This document shows positions 8,136-16,958 of a stretch of DNA of 64,000 bases, piece after piece. The stretch is taken from contig NZ_CAJZAR010000067.1 in the NCBI RefSeq assembly GCF_914484835.1, forward strand, positions 1 to 64,000, given 5' to 3'. The notes beneath the pieces are model-generated. The model was not told the origin of the DNA, did not search any database, and saw only the letters and a program-made list of their open reading frames with translations. The position numbers and the translations under genes are program-made. Position 1 is the first letter of the stretch, and the number at the start of each line of letters is the position of its first letter. This DNA comes from Paraburkholderia tropica (GTDB lineage Bacteria > Pseudomonadota > Gammaproteobacteria > Burkholderiales > Burkholderiaceae).

Positions 8136-8977
8136 ACCGCAAGCTCAAACGCTCGCTCTGGTGCTGGCTCGCGCTCTCGCCGCTGGTCGTCGCGGTGCTG
8201 TTCCCGTTCGCGGTGATGTTCTTCACCTCGTTCAAGCCCGCCAACGAAGTGTTCGTCTATCCGGCGCGCTGGCTGCCGCAACATTGGCGCTGGGAAAATT
8301 ACGTCGATATGTGGCAGGCCGCGAACTTCGGCGTCGCGCTGCGCAACAGCATCGTGATCTCGTTTCTCTCCACGGCGCTCGCGCTCGCGGTGAGCCTGCC
8401 CGCCGCCTACGCGCTCGCGCGCTTTCCGTTTCGCGGACGCGGCGCGTATCGCCAGTTCCTGCTGGTCACGCAGATGCTCTCGCCGATCCTGCTGGTGGTC
8501 GGCCTGTTCCGCCTCGCCGCGATGATTCCGTACGGCGACGGCAATCTCGTCGATTCGAAGCTCGGCGTGATCGTCTCGTATGCGGCGTTCAATATCGCGT
8601 TCGCGGTGTGGATGCTCTCGTCGTATTTCCAGACCGTGCCGCGCGACCTCGAAGAATCGGCGTGGCTCGAAGGAAGCAGCCGCACGGGCGCGGTGTTCCG
8701 CGTGTTCCTGCCGCTCGCGATTCCGGCCGTGGTGGTCACGGCCATCTTCACGTTCATCAGCGCCTGGAACGAGTTCGCCGTGGTCTACACGCTGATCCGC
8801 TCGCCCGAGAACAAGACGCTGACCGTGCAGGTCACCGACATGGTCGCGGGCAAGTATACGGTCGAATGGGAACTGGTGATGGCCGCCACGCTCGCGGCCA
8901 CGCTGCCGGTTTCGGTGGTGTTCGCGTGGCTGCAACGTTATATGGTGAAGGGGCTGGCGCTCGGCGCGGTGAAATGA
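8132..8977 (+). CDS. Sugar ABC transporter permease, second subunit (MalG/UgpE type)
   Basis: A 281-residue permease with about six membrane helices. The EAA-type loop appears as EESAWLEGSSRTGAVFRVFLP, and the C-terminus (YMVKGLALGAVK) is typical of MalG/UgpE proteins. The start overlaps the preceding stop as ATGA, with a GGAG ribosome site eight bases upstream. It forms the translocation pore with the preceding gene; the ATPase is supplied from 3497-4561. A bidirectional terminator follows. Confidence 0.94.
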   Translation: MNRKLKRSLWCWLALSPLVVAVLFPFAVMFFTSFKPANEVFVYPARWLPQHWRWENYVDMWQAANFGVALRNSIVISFLSTALALAVSLPAAYALARFPFRGRGAYRQFLLVTQMLSPILLVVGLFRLAAMIPYGDGNLVDSKLGVIVSYAAFNIAFAVWMLSSYFQTVPRDLEESAWLEGSSRTGAVFRVFLPLAIPAVVVTAIFTFISAWNEFAVVYTLIRSPENKTLTVQVTDMVAGKYTVEWELVMAATLAATLPVSVVFAWLQRYMVKGLALGAVK

Positions 8978-9019
8978 GGATGCCGAACTAATCGCGCACA
9001 TAGCTTCGCCGATAAAAAG

Positions 9020-9050
9020 CGGGCCGATCACACGATCGGCCCGTTTCTTT
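9020..9050. terminator. Bidirectional intrinsic terminator
   Basis: A perfect 10-bp stem (CGGGCCGATC and its complement) with a 4-base loop is followed by TTTCTTTT on plus and by CTTTTTAT on minus. It serves the permease operon and the convergent adiA gene. Confidence 0.9.
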
Positions 9051-9079
9051 TGCGCCTCGCGACTACGGCCGCCGCGCGC

Positions 9080-11428
9080 TCAGGCGTTCAACGCGCCCTT
9101 CCTCAAGCACGCGACGCGATACACGCCGTCTTCCGCCTCCACGCCGTGGATATCGTGCGTGAAGCCCGGAAACCGCCGGTCGAACGCTTCCAGCGCCTTC
9201 AGATAGCCAAGGAAAGGACCATCCGCATCGCCCGCGTTTTCGCCAGGCATCAGCAGCGGAATGCCGGGCGGATACGGCACCACGCCGGTCGCCACCGTGC
9301 GCCCGTCCATGCGTCCGAGTTCGAGCGTATCGATCTCGTTGTGCACGAGTTGCTCATAGGCCTCGGCGGGACTGCAATCGGGACGCGGCAGTGTCGAAAA
9401 CGCCTGCGCCATCAGCGCGGTCGTGCGCAAATCGCGCATCGCCGCGAACATGCGGTCGCACAGTTCGCGCAGTCCGATGCCCGCATAGCGCTGCGGATGC
9501 TGATCGACGAGGTCGGGCAGCACGTGTTCGAGCGGCGCGTTCACGTCGTAGTCGCGCTTGAAGTCGAGCAGCGTGTTCACGAGCGTGCCCCACTTGCCCT
9601 TGGTCACGCCCAGCGAGAACAGGAACAGGATCGTGAAGTCCGCGGTCTTCTCGACCACGATGCCCTGGCGGTCCAGATACGCCGTCACCACGCTGGCCGG
9701 AATGCCCACCGGCAACAGTCCGCCATGCGGCGCGACGCCCGGCGTGATGATCGACACCTTGATCGGATCGAGCATGCAGTAGCCGTCCTCGATCGTGCCG
9801 AAGCCGTGCCAGTCGTCTTCCGGGTGCAGCACCCAGCACGACGGATCCTGCAACAGCAGCGCCTCGGGCGCATCGTGAAAAGCGTAGCGGCGCGCGTTAC
9901 GGCGGTCCACCACGGTCTTGGGCTGCCAGACGTGGAAGAACCAGTCGTCGCGATCGTCGAAACCGGCGGCGAGGCGCGCGAGCATCTGCCGGAAGCCGAT
10001 GGCCTCGCGCATCGCGTCGGTCGTCAGCGCGAGGCCGCCGGGGCCGTCCATCATCGCGGCGCTCACGTCGTTCGAGGCGATGATCGCGTACTGCGGCGAA
10101 GTCGACGCGTGCATCATGAACGACTCGTTGAAGCGCGTGTGACCGATCGCGCCGCGCCCGTTGCGCACGTGGATGAACGAGGCCTGCGAGAGCGCGGCGA
10201 GCAGCTTGTGCGTCGATTGCGTCGCGAACACGGTCGGGCGGCTCGCGTCGTGATCGGCCGGGTCGCCATGCATCGCGAAGCGCTCGCGATACAGCGGATT
10301 GAAACGCGCGTAGCCGTACCACGCTTCGTCGAAGTGCAGCCGGTCCACGCTCTCGCCGAGCAACGCCTCCACGCGCGCGACGTTGTAGCAGAGGCCGTCG
10401 TAAGTCGAGTTGGTGATGAGCGCGTGCACCGGCTTCGGCTTCACCTCGGGCCGCCCTTTCACGAGCGGATTGTGATCGATGGCGAGCCGCACGGCCGCCT
10501 TCGTGAGCCGCTCCGGCAGGATCGGCCCGATGATGCCGTAACGGTTGCGCGACGGCACGAGCCAGGTCGGGATCGCGCCCGCGAGCGTCATCGCGTGCTC
10601 GACCGACTTGTGGCAATTGCGGTCGCACAGCGCGACTTCGTTGCGCGTCACGCTCGCCATCACGATCACGCGGTTCGAGGTCGACGACCCACTGGTCACG
10701 TGATAGCTGCGGTGCGCGCCGAACACGCGCGCGGCGTACTTTTCGCTCGCGCCGATCGGCCCGCTGTGATCGAGCAGCGAACCCAGCTCGCCCACCGAGA
10801 TCGACAGATCGGAGCGAAACAACTGCTCGCCGAAGAACTCGAAGAACGCGCGGCCGACCGTCGACTTGAGGAACGCCGTGCCGCCCGTGTGGCCCGGCGT
10901 GTGCCACGAATATTCGTAGACGCGCGAGAAGCGCGCGAGCGCGCCGAACATCGGCGGCAGCACGGTTTCGCGGTAACGCTCGATGGCCGCGACGATGCGA
11001 CCGCCGATGAACGAGGTGGTGTCTTCGAGCATCCAGATGAAGTCGTCGGCCTGGCGCATCGCTTCGACGGGCACGCCCGCCGCGCTCATGCGGTCGGCGA
11101 GCAGGAACACCGGCAGCGTCGCGCTGCGCGCGCGCAAGGCGTCGAGCACGGCGCGCGCGGCGGCGTGCTCGCTGGCGTCGGCGTCGGCGCTGAGCGTGCC
11201 GAGTTCCCAGTCGAGCAGCAGGCATTGGACGCCGGGATCGGCGCCGATCACGGCGATGGCGTCGTCGGCGCTCGCGGCGGTCACCACGTCGACGAGGCGT
11301 TCGCGCAGCTCGTCGATCAGCGCGCGCGCGGCGCGTCCGTTGGCCGTGGCGGCGTCGATCTGCGGGTGGACGAAAAGCGCGCGCATGCCGAGGCGGCGCG
11401 ACGCGTGTTGCGGGGACACGGTGCTCAT
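9080..11428 (-). CDS. adiA: Arginine decarboxylase, acid-inducible type
   Basis: A 782-residue PLP-dependent fold-type I decarboxylase converting arginine to agmatine and CO2 while consuming a proton. It has the wing/receiver-like N-terminal domain (1-140), the PLP domain with HTPGHTGGTAF and the Schiff-base lysine in STHKL (K408), and the large C-terminal domain with VPYPPGIPLLMPGE. The stretch around FATQSTHKLLAALSQASF resembles E. coli AdiA much more than CadA or SpeC. The ATG at 11428 is chosen because it overlaps the stop of adiC (ATGA coupling); the open frame extends further upstream through adiC. With the antiporter it would form an arginine-dependent acid-resistance module. Lysine or ornithine specificity is less likely but not excluded. 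Confidence 0.9.
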   Translation of the reverse strand: MSTVSPQHASRRLGMRALFVHPQIDAATANGRAARALIDELRERLVDVVTAASADDAIAVIGADPGVQCLLLDWELGTLSADADASEHAAARAVLDALRARSATLPVFLLADRMSAAGVPVEAMRQADDFIWMLEDTTSFIGGRIVAAIERYRETVLPPMFGALARFSRVYEYSWHTPGHTGGTAFLKSTVGRAFFEFFGEQLFRSDLSISVGELGSLLDHSGPIGASEKYAARVFGAHRSYHVTSGSSTSNRVIVMASVTRNEVALCDRNCHKSVEHAMTLAGAIPTWLVPSRNRYGIIGPILPERLTKAAVRLAIDHNPLVKGRPEVKPKPVHALITNSTYDGLCYNVARVEALLGESVDRLHFDEAWYGYARFNPLYRERFAMHGDPADHDASRPTVFATQSTHKLLAALSQASFIHVRNGRGAIGHTRFNESFMMHASTSPQYAIIASNDVSAAMMDGPGGLALTTDAMREAIGFRQMLARLAAGFDDRDDWFFHVWQPKTVVDRRNARRYAFHDAPEALLLQDPSCWVLHPEDDWHGFGTIEDGYCMLDPIKVSIITPGVAPHGGLLPVGIPASVVTAYLDRQGIVVEKTADFTILFLFSLGVTKGKWGTLVNTLLDFKRDYDVNAPLEHVLPDLVDQHPQRYAGIGLRELCDRMFAAMRDLRTTALMAQAFSTLPRPDCSPAEAYEQLVHNEIDTLELGRMDGRTVATGVVPYPPGIPLLMPGENAGDADGPFLGYLKALEAFDRRFPGFTHDIHGVEAEDGVYRVACLRKGALNA

Positions 11429-13008
11429 GAAGCATTCTCCGAGGTCGTGGAAGGCGTGACGGGCGTGGCGGGCGGCGGGCCTGGCTGCGCCGGCGCGCTC
11501 GCGACGCCCGGCAGCGGCACGCGCGGCCGCAGCGTGAGGCCGCGATCGTGGCCCACCGAAATCCAGAAGGTCGCGACGAGCGCCACCACGGCGACGCCGA
11601 ACGACACGTAACGCACCCAGCCTGGCGCGCGCCCGCCGGGATGCAGATGCTTCTCGGCGATCTCGCGCTGGCGATTCACCGAGAGCTCGTAGAACACCAC
11701 CGTCGCGATCACGAAGATCAGCGACCAGCGCGTCTGCTGCCCGTCCGAGCCGACCATCGCCCAGAGCGCGTAGACCGCGCCGACCAGCCCGACGACCGTG
11801 TAGAACGTGAACTGATGCGGCGACATCTTCCCGTAGCCGATCACCTTGATCGCGATGCACGAATAGATGTACGGCAGGAGCGTCATGATCACGGCGATCG
11901 AGGCGATCTTGCCGAACTGCTCGCTCGCGTTCGGCGACATGGTGGCGAGCACCTGCACGGTCATGATCGTCGCGACGATGGCAAGCCCCGCCGACGGCAC
12001 GTTCTTCGCGTTCACGCGCGCGAACACGTTGCCGAACAGGCCGTCGTCCGCGGCGGCTTTCGCGGTTTGCCCGACCAGCAGCGTCCAGCCGCCGAGCGAG
12101 CCCAGACAGCCGAGCGCCGCGCACAGCGCCACCGCGTTCGCCGCCGTGCTGCCGAGCGCGACGCGCGCGGCGTCGGCGAACGGCGCGTTCGACGCGATCA
12201 GCGCCTTATTCGGGATCATCCCCATGATGACGGTCGAGCTGAGCACGTAGCAGACGGCCGCGATCACCACGCCGCCCACGGTCGCGATCGGCACGTTGCG
12301 CTGCGGATTCGCCACCACGGCCGTAGACACCGAGGCGCTTTCCACGCCGATGAACGCCCACAGCGTGAAGTTCAGCGTCGAGCCGATCGCGCTGAACGCG
12401 TTGCCGCCACTCACGTTCCAGCCCGACATATAGACCGCGCCGCTGAACCAGAACCAGCCGAACACCGCCATGCCAACGATGGGAATCAGCGCGATGATCG
12501 TCGTGACCGACTGCACGCGCGCGACCACCTGCGGGCCGAGAATGTTCGCGTAGGTCAGCAGCCAGATGACGAAGATCTGCGCGGCGGCCAGCGTGAGCGG
12601 GTCGCGCAGCGAAGGGAAAAAGTGCGTGAGATAGCCGAGGCCCGCGACCGCGAGCCCGGTGTTGCCGAGCACGTTGGCGAGCCAGTAGATCAGGTTGGTC
12701 TGGTAGCCGACGTAGTTGCCGAACGACTTGCGCGCGTAGGCATAAGGGCCGCCCGCGAGCGGGTCGATGGCCGCGAGCTTCGCGAACACGAGCCCGAGCG
12801 ACACCGCGCCCACCACCGTGATCAGCCAGCCGAAGATCGAAATGCCGCCGGTGGCGGCCAGATTCGCGGGCAGCATGAACACGCCCGAGCCCATCATGTT
12901 GCCGGCCACCATCAGCGTGGCGGGCACGACGCCGATTTTCGGCGTCTCATTGCTGCTCGCGGCGCCGCCCTTCGTGAGAGCGGTGCCGGAGGGTTTCGCA
13001 TCAGACAT
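11425..13008 (-). CDS. adiC: Arginine/agmatine antiporter, APC family
   Basis: A 527-residue inner-membrane exchanger, about 12 helices plus one extra. It closely tracks E. coli AdiC: NMMGSGVFMLPANLA (substrate-binding loop of TM1), FIGVESASVS (TM6 with the conserved glutamate), and GSLGGWTLLVGQTAKAAADD (TM8 with the gating tryptophan). It would import arginine and export agmatine made by AdiA. It is translationally coupled to adiA. Unlike the roughly 445-residue E. coli protein it has about 80 extra C-terminal residues: one more predicted membrane helix (YVSFGVAVVALVATFWIS) and a proline-rich tail. Related CadB or PotE functions are possible but match less well. Confidence 0.88.
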   Translation of the reverse strand: MSDAKPSGTALTKGGAASSNETPKIGVVPATLMVAGNMMGSGVFMLPANLAATGGISIFGWLITVVGAVSLGLVFAKLAAIDPLAGGPYAYARKSFGNYVGYQTNLIYWLANVLGNTGLAVAGLGYLTHFFPSLRDPLTLAAAQIFVIWLLTYANILGPQVVARVQSVTTIIALIPIVGMAVFGWFWFSGAVYMSGWNVSGGNAFSAIGSTLNFTLWAFIGVESASVSTAVVANPQRNVPIATVGGVVIAAVCYVLSSTVIMGMIPNKALIASNAPFADAARVALGSTAANAVALCAALGCLGSLGGWTLLVGQTAKAAADDGLFGNVFARVNAKNVPSAGLAIVATIMTVQVLATMSPNASEQFGKIASIAVIMTLLPYIYSCIAIKVIGYGKMSPHQFTFYTVVGLVGAVYALWAMVGSDGQQTRWSLIFVIATVVFYELSVNRQREIAEKHLHPGGRAPGWVRYVSFGVAVVALVATFWISVGHDRGLTLRPRVPLPGVASAPAQPGPPPATPVTPSTTSENAS

Positions 13009-13294
13009 GCGCTCTCCCAGTCAGGTGTGATGCAGCCGTGTGGGCTGCGATGACGACCTGGCGAGACGCGTCGGCGCAACGCCTCGCCGCCTGTGCGAAG
13101 CCGTCGGATGGACGGCCGCGAACAGGTAGGAAGAATAGTCTGGTGAAGTGCGAAAACAGGTCGATTCAGGTCAGAAGTCGTGCGTTTCTGGCGACTCCAT
13201 GCCTTGAATCAACTCATCTCAATTTTGACTGGCGTAGCGCGCGCATCGATGCGAGCGACCGCGCGGATCGGTGCACGGTGACGCGCGGCGGGCG

Positions 13295-13486
13295 TTACTT
13301 GCCGAGTTCGTGCCCGATCACACCGCCCGCGACCGCGCCGCCGACGGTGCCGACCGCGCTGCCGTTCGTCGCTTTGTTACCGACATAACCGCCCGCGGCC
13401 GCGCCGCCGAGCGTGCAGGCGCTGCCGCCGAACGCCATGAGAACGAGGAGCGCGAGCGCCGCGCCGCTGCGAGTGAGCCGCTTCAT
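13295..13486 (-). CDS. Small glycine-zipper envelope protein (OsmB/SlyB-like)
   Basis: A 63-residue protein. A basic start and hydrophobic segment (ALALLVLMAFGGSAC) form a signal peptide ending in a cysteine, a possible but non-canonical lipoprotein site. The mature part is a glycine zipper (GGAAAGGYVGNKATNGSAVG then GGAVAGGVIGHE), the glycine-zipper-2TM pattern of OsmB-like outer-membrane stress lipoproteins. The ATG at 13486 is chosen for its AGGAG site seven bases upstream. It stands alone between adiC and the AEC carrier. The 286 bases between it and adiC hold no gene and should contain the adiC promoter. Confidence 0.8.
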   Translation of the reverse strand: MKRLTRSGAALALLVLMAFGGSACTLGGAAAGGYVGNKATNGSAVGTVGGAVAGGVIGHELGK

Positions 13487-13572
13487 CGTCAATCTCCTGA
13501 TCGAGGGTGACGGCTTTCAGTCAGCAAACGGCGTGCCGCATTCGCAGGCTCAATCGTGACGCGATTCGCGCG

Positions 13573-14514
13573 TCAGCCGTGATGCAGATGCAGCAGGATC
13601 AGCGTGAGCGTGACGAGCGAGCCGAGCGTCGAGTGCAGGATCGTGCGGCCGGTCACGTGCGCCTCGCGCTTGTAGTACTCCGCGAGCATGAACGGCCCGG
13701 TGCCCGTGGGCAGCGCGGCGAGCAGCACGGCCGTCTCCACCAGTTGCGGCGAGAGGCCGAACACGCGGTCGGCGAGCAGCCACGTCAGCGCGGGCTGCGC
13801 GACCAGCTTCGAGAGCGTGAGCCACCACGACGACTCCTGCGGCGTATCGCTTTTCGCGCGGCGCTCGGCGAGAAAAAGACCGAGGCTCACCAGCGCGCAC
13901 GGGCTCGCCGCGCCGCCGAGCAGCTTGAGGAAGGTTTCGCCGCTCGCGGGAATCGTCACGTGAAAGCCCGACATCAGCGCGCCCAGCGCGGGCGCGACCA
14001 GCAGCGGATTGCGCATCAGCGAGCGCGCCACCTTGATCAGCAGACGGTGCGGACGGCGCTCGCTTTGCAGCCCCGTTTCGATCAGCACGATGGCGAAGGC
14101 GAACAGCACGCACACCACGAGGATCGTCGCGATGGTGGTGGGCGTGAGGCTCGACGGCCCGAACGCGATCATGCAGAGCGGAAAGCCCACGTAGCCTGTG
14201 TTCGGATAGGCGGCGGCGAGGCCGTCGATGCTCGCGTCGGCGAGCGGCCGGCCGAGGAACAAACGCACCGCCACCACGCCCGCGAACACCACGAGCCCGG
14301 CGATGCCGAACGCGGCCACGAACGCGGGCTGAAAGAGTTCATGCCACGTTGCGTGCGCAAGGATGTCGAACAGCAGCGCGGGCAGCGCGAGCCAGACGAC
14401 GAAGCGGTTCAGTTCGGAAGCGGCGGCGGGACCGAGCACGCCGAAGCGGCGGCAGGCGAAGCCCGCGAAGATGAGGCCAAAGACGGGCAGGAGAATCGAA
14501 ACAGCGGAGAGCAT
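13573..14514 (-). CDS. AEC-family transporter (auxin efflux carrier/malonate permease type)
   Basis: A 313-residue membrane protein with about ten helices. The start LSAVSILLPVFGLIFAGFACRR and the central break PNTGYVGFPL match the AEC family (MdcF/YfdV-like), which transports small organic anions such as malonate or malate in bacteria. The ATG at 14514 opens directly into the first membrane helix. It is on the same strand as the DHA2 exporter but about 107 bases downstream of it, with a terminator-like stem between. Substrate unknown. Confidence 0.85.
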   Translation of the reverse strand: MLSAVSILLPVFGLIFAGFACRRFGVLGPAAASELNRFVVWLALPALLFDILAHATWHELFQPAFVAAFGIAGLVVFAGVVAVRLFLGRPLADASIDGLAAAYPNTGYVGFPLCMIAFGPSSLTPTTIATILVVCVLFAFAIVLIETGLQSERRPHRLLIKVARSLMRNPLLVAPALGALMSGFHVTIPASGETFLKLLGGAASPCALVSLGLFLAERRAKSDTPQESSWWLTLSKLVAQPALTWLLADRVFGLSPQLVETAVLLAALPTGTGPFMLAEYYKREAHVTGRTILHSTLGSLVTLTLILLHLHHG

Positions 14515-14579
14515 CGGAGTTCGGAGTGAGGAGCGGCAAAAGCATCGCGCGCGGACCGGCCGCGCGCACGACATGACAA

Positions 14580-14623
14580 CAAAAAGCGGCGAGACGGGTT
14601 CAGTTCATCGGCAAATCCGTCTC
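14580..14623 (-). terminator. Probable terminator of the DHA2 exporter gene
   Basis: GAGACGG at 14591-14597 and CCGTCTC at 14617-14623 can pair around a 19-base loop; on the minus strand the stem is followed by GCCGC and then a short T-run. The right arm overlaps the exporter stop codon. The long loop makes this a moderate call. Confidence 0.5.
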
Positions 14624-16220
14624 AGTCCATGGCCGCGTGGTTCGCCTCGGCGGCGCCCGCGGCATGCGAGGAAGGCCGGATGAACACCAGCAGCGGAATC
14701 ACCAGCAGCGTGGCGACGAACATCATCTTGAAGTCGTTCAGATACGCAATCATGGTCGCCTGCTGCGTGATCGACTGGTTCAGGAGCGCGAGATCGACTC
14801 GCGATCCGGCTTCGAGCATCGGCTGCACCGCGGGGTTGAACGGCGTGATATTGGCGGCGAGATCCGAGTGCGCAACCTGCGTGCCACGCGTGACGAAGGT
14901 CTGCACGATCGAGATGCCGATACTGCTGCCGATATTGCGCATCAGGCTGTACGTGGCCGTGCCGTCGGCGCGCAGTTGCGGCGTGAGCGTGGAAAACGTC
15001 AGCGCCGACAGCGGCACGAACACGAAACCCAGGCCGAAGCCCTGCACCACGCCGGGCCAGACGATATCGGAGGCCGACAGCACGATGGTGTACTGCATCA
15101 TCTGCCAGAGCGCATACGCTGAGACCACGAAGCCGAACAGCAGCATCGCGCGCGCATCGACGTGCTTGAGCATGCGTCCCGCGATCAGCATGGCGATCAT
15201 CGTGCCCGCGCCGCTGGGCGCCGTGACGAGGCCCGTGGTGGCGACCGGATAGCCCATCAGGTTTTGCAGCATCGGCGGCAGCAGCGCGCGCGTGGCGTAA
15301 AGCACCGCGCCGATCACGAAGATGAAGAACGTGCCGGTGGCGAAATTGCGGTCCTTGAGCAACTGGTAGCGGAAGAACGTCATCGGCCCCGAAGAAGCCG
15401 TATGCACGATGAAGAACGCGAACGCCAGCACCGCGAGCAGCGCCTCGATGCGGATCTCCAGCGAGCCGAACCAGTCGAGTTGTTCGCCGCGGTCGAGCAT
15501 CGCCTGCAACGCGCCGATGGCGAGCGCGAGCGTGGCGAAGCCGAACAGATCGAAGCGCGATTCGCGCAGCGGCTCGCGCGCGGGCAGGAAGGTGGAGACG
15601 CCGAACAAGGCGAACGCGCCGATCGGCACGTTGATGAAGAACACCCAGCGCCAGTTGTAGCTGTCGGTGAGCCAGCCGCCGAGCGTCGGCCCGAGCACCG
15701 GCCCGACCATCACGCCCATGCCCCACACGGCCATGGCCTGGCCCTGGCGCTCGCGCGGGTTGATGTCGAGAAGAATCGACTGCGAAAGCGGCACGAGCGA
15801 CGCGCCGAAAATGCCTTGCAGCAGCCGCGAAAGCACGATTTCGCCGAGCGTTTCCGAGAAGCCGCACAGCGCCGAAGCCAGCGTGAAGCCTGCGATGGCG
15901 ACGCCCAGCAGCTTCTTCACGCCGTAGCGGTCGGCCAGCCAGCCCGTGAGCGGCGTGGCGATGGCCGCCGCCACGATGTACGAGGTGAGCACCCACGTGA
16001 TCTCGTCCTGCGAGGCCGAGAGCGTGCCCTGCATATGCGGCAGCGCGACGTTGGCGATCGTGCTGTCGAGCGTCTGCATCAGCGTCGCCAGCATGATCGA
16101 GAGCGTGATCATGCCGCGATTGAGCGGGGCTTGCGCGCGTGGGGCGTCCTTGCGCGGCGCGTCGTCGTGCGGCGGCGCCGGACGCGATGCGGCGGCGCCG
16201 TCCTGCGTAACAGCGGTCAT
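14622..16220 (-). CDS. DHA2-family multidrug exporter (EmrB/QacA type, MFS)
   Basis: A 532-residue, 14-helix MFS proton antiporter. Motif A appears as GWLADRYGVKKL, motif C as GPVLGPTLGGWL, and the start LMQTLDSTIANVALPHMQG is diagnostic for EmrB-like DHA2 proteins. EmrB normally works with an EmrA membrane-fusion protein and an outer-membrane channel, but neither gene is adjacent. The gene is divergent from a MarR regulator, and a 9-2-9 palindrome overlaps its predicted -10 element, so MarR repression relieved by a drug or phenolic compound is likely. Substrate unknown. Confidence 0.93.
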   Translation of the reverse strand: MTAVTQDGAAASRPAPPHDDAPRKDAPRAQAPLNRGMITLSIMLATLMQTLDSTIANVALPHMQGTLSASQDEITWVLTSYIVAAAIATPLTGWLADRYGVKKLLGVAIAGFTLASALCGFSETLGEIVLSRLLQGIFGASLVPLSQSILLDINPRERQGQAMAVWGMGVMVGPVLGPTLGGWLTDSYNWRWVFFINVPIGAFALFGVSTFLPAREPLRESRFDLFGFATLALAIGALQAMLDRGEQLDWFGSLEIRIEALLAVLAFAFFIVHTASSGPMTFFRYQLLKDRNFATGTFFIFVIGAVLYATRALLPPMLQNLMGYPVATTGLVTAPSGAGTMIAMLIAGRMLKHVDARAMLLFGFVVSAYALWQMMQYTIVLSASDIVWPGVVQGFGLGFVFVPLSALTFSTLTPQLRADGTATYSLMRNIGSSIGISIVQTFVTRGTQVAHSDLAANITPFNPAVQPMLEAGSRVDLALLNQSITQQATMIAYLNDFKMMFVATLLVIPLLVFIRPSSHAAGAAEANHAAMD

Positions 16221-16252
16221 CGTGAGCCGTTCGGGTGCGTGGGTGACGAGAT

Positions 16253-16282
16253 CAGTAAGCGGTCAGTAAGCAGTAAATAAGC
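16253..16282. repeat. Three CAGTAA direct repeats in the exporter leader
   Basis: CAGTAAGC occurs at 16253-16260 and 16264-16271, and the overlapping variant CAGTAAATAAGC at 16271-16282. They lie in the untranslated leader of the exporter mRNA, between its start codon and the palindromic operator. They could be extra regulator half-sites or simple duplications. Confidence 0.6.
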
Positions 16283-16304
16283 GGTCGGGTCAGGTCGAAC
16301 AGAA

Positions 16305-16347
16305 ATAATAAGCCTGCTTATTATACGAATCCGAAACGCCGGCGCAA
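16305..16347 (-). promoter_or_regulatory. Exporter promoter with overlapping MarR-type operator
   Basis: On minus, -35 TTGCGC (16342-16347) and -10 TATAAT (16320-16325) are separated by 16 bases. A perfect palindrome, ATAATAAGC-CT-GCTTATTAT (16305-16324), covers the -10 and the expected start site. MarR dimers typically bind AT-rich palindromes of about this length, so it fits repression by the divergent MarR gene. Confidence 0.75.
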
Positions 16348-16489
16348 TCGGGAACATTCATGAAGAAGCGGCAAACGCGGCAAACGCGGGACCACTGCCG
16401 ATAAAGCGCGTCGATGTGGAGAGGACGCGACCGAAGCGCCCCGGCCCTCGCGCGCGAAGCCGCCCACGGCGCGACCGTATAATTGCGCC

Positions 16490-16942
16490 ATGACTACCGA
16501 CACTACCGACCTCGAAAAACGCTTTGGCTTCTTGATCGTCGATGTGGGCCGGCTGTACGGCAAACGTTACGACGAGCTTGCGAAGTCGTCGCTCGATCTC
16601 ACGCGCGCGCAGTGCCGCATGATTGCGTACCTCGCGCACTATGGCGCGATGAACCAGGCGAGCCTCGCCGAGCAGCTCGAAGTGGCGCCGATTTCGGCGG
16701 GCCGCCTGCTGGAACGCATGGAAGAAGCGGGCTGGGTCGTGCGCACGCCCAATCCCGACGATCGCCGCGAATTGCTCGCGAGCCTTACGCCCAAGGCCGA
16801 AGGCGTGCTCTCGGCCGCGCGCCGCGTGGGCGACGAAGTGCAGGCCGAAGCCCTCGCGGGCTTCACGCCGGAAGAAGCGGAGCAGTTCAGCAATATGCTC
16901 CAGCGCGTGCGCGGCAATCTGGGCGCGCTAGTCGAGCGCTAG
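16490..16942 (+). CDS. MarR-family regulator of the divergent exporter
   Basis: A 150-residue MarR protein with a winged helix at about residues 35-100: QASLAEQLEVAPISAGRLLERMEEAGWV is the helix-turn-helix, and NPDDRRELLASLTPKA is the wing. It resembles SlyA/EmrR-type repressors with an N-terminal dimerisation helix (FLIVDVGRLYGKRYDELA). It is divergent from the DHA2 exporter and 165 bases from the palindrome that probably serves as its operator. Agmatinase follows on the opposite strand, with only 16 bases between stops. Confidence 0.92.
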   Translation: MTTDTTDLEKRFGFLIVDVGRLYGKRYDELAKSSLDLTRAQCRMIAYLAHYGAMNQASLAEQLEVAPISAGRLLERMEEAGWVVRTPNPDDRRELLASLTPKAEGVLSAARRVGDEVQAEALAGFTPEEAEQFSNMLQRVRGNLGALVER

Positions 16943-16958
16943 CCGACGCCAGCGAGGC

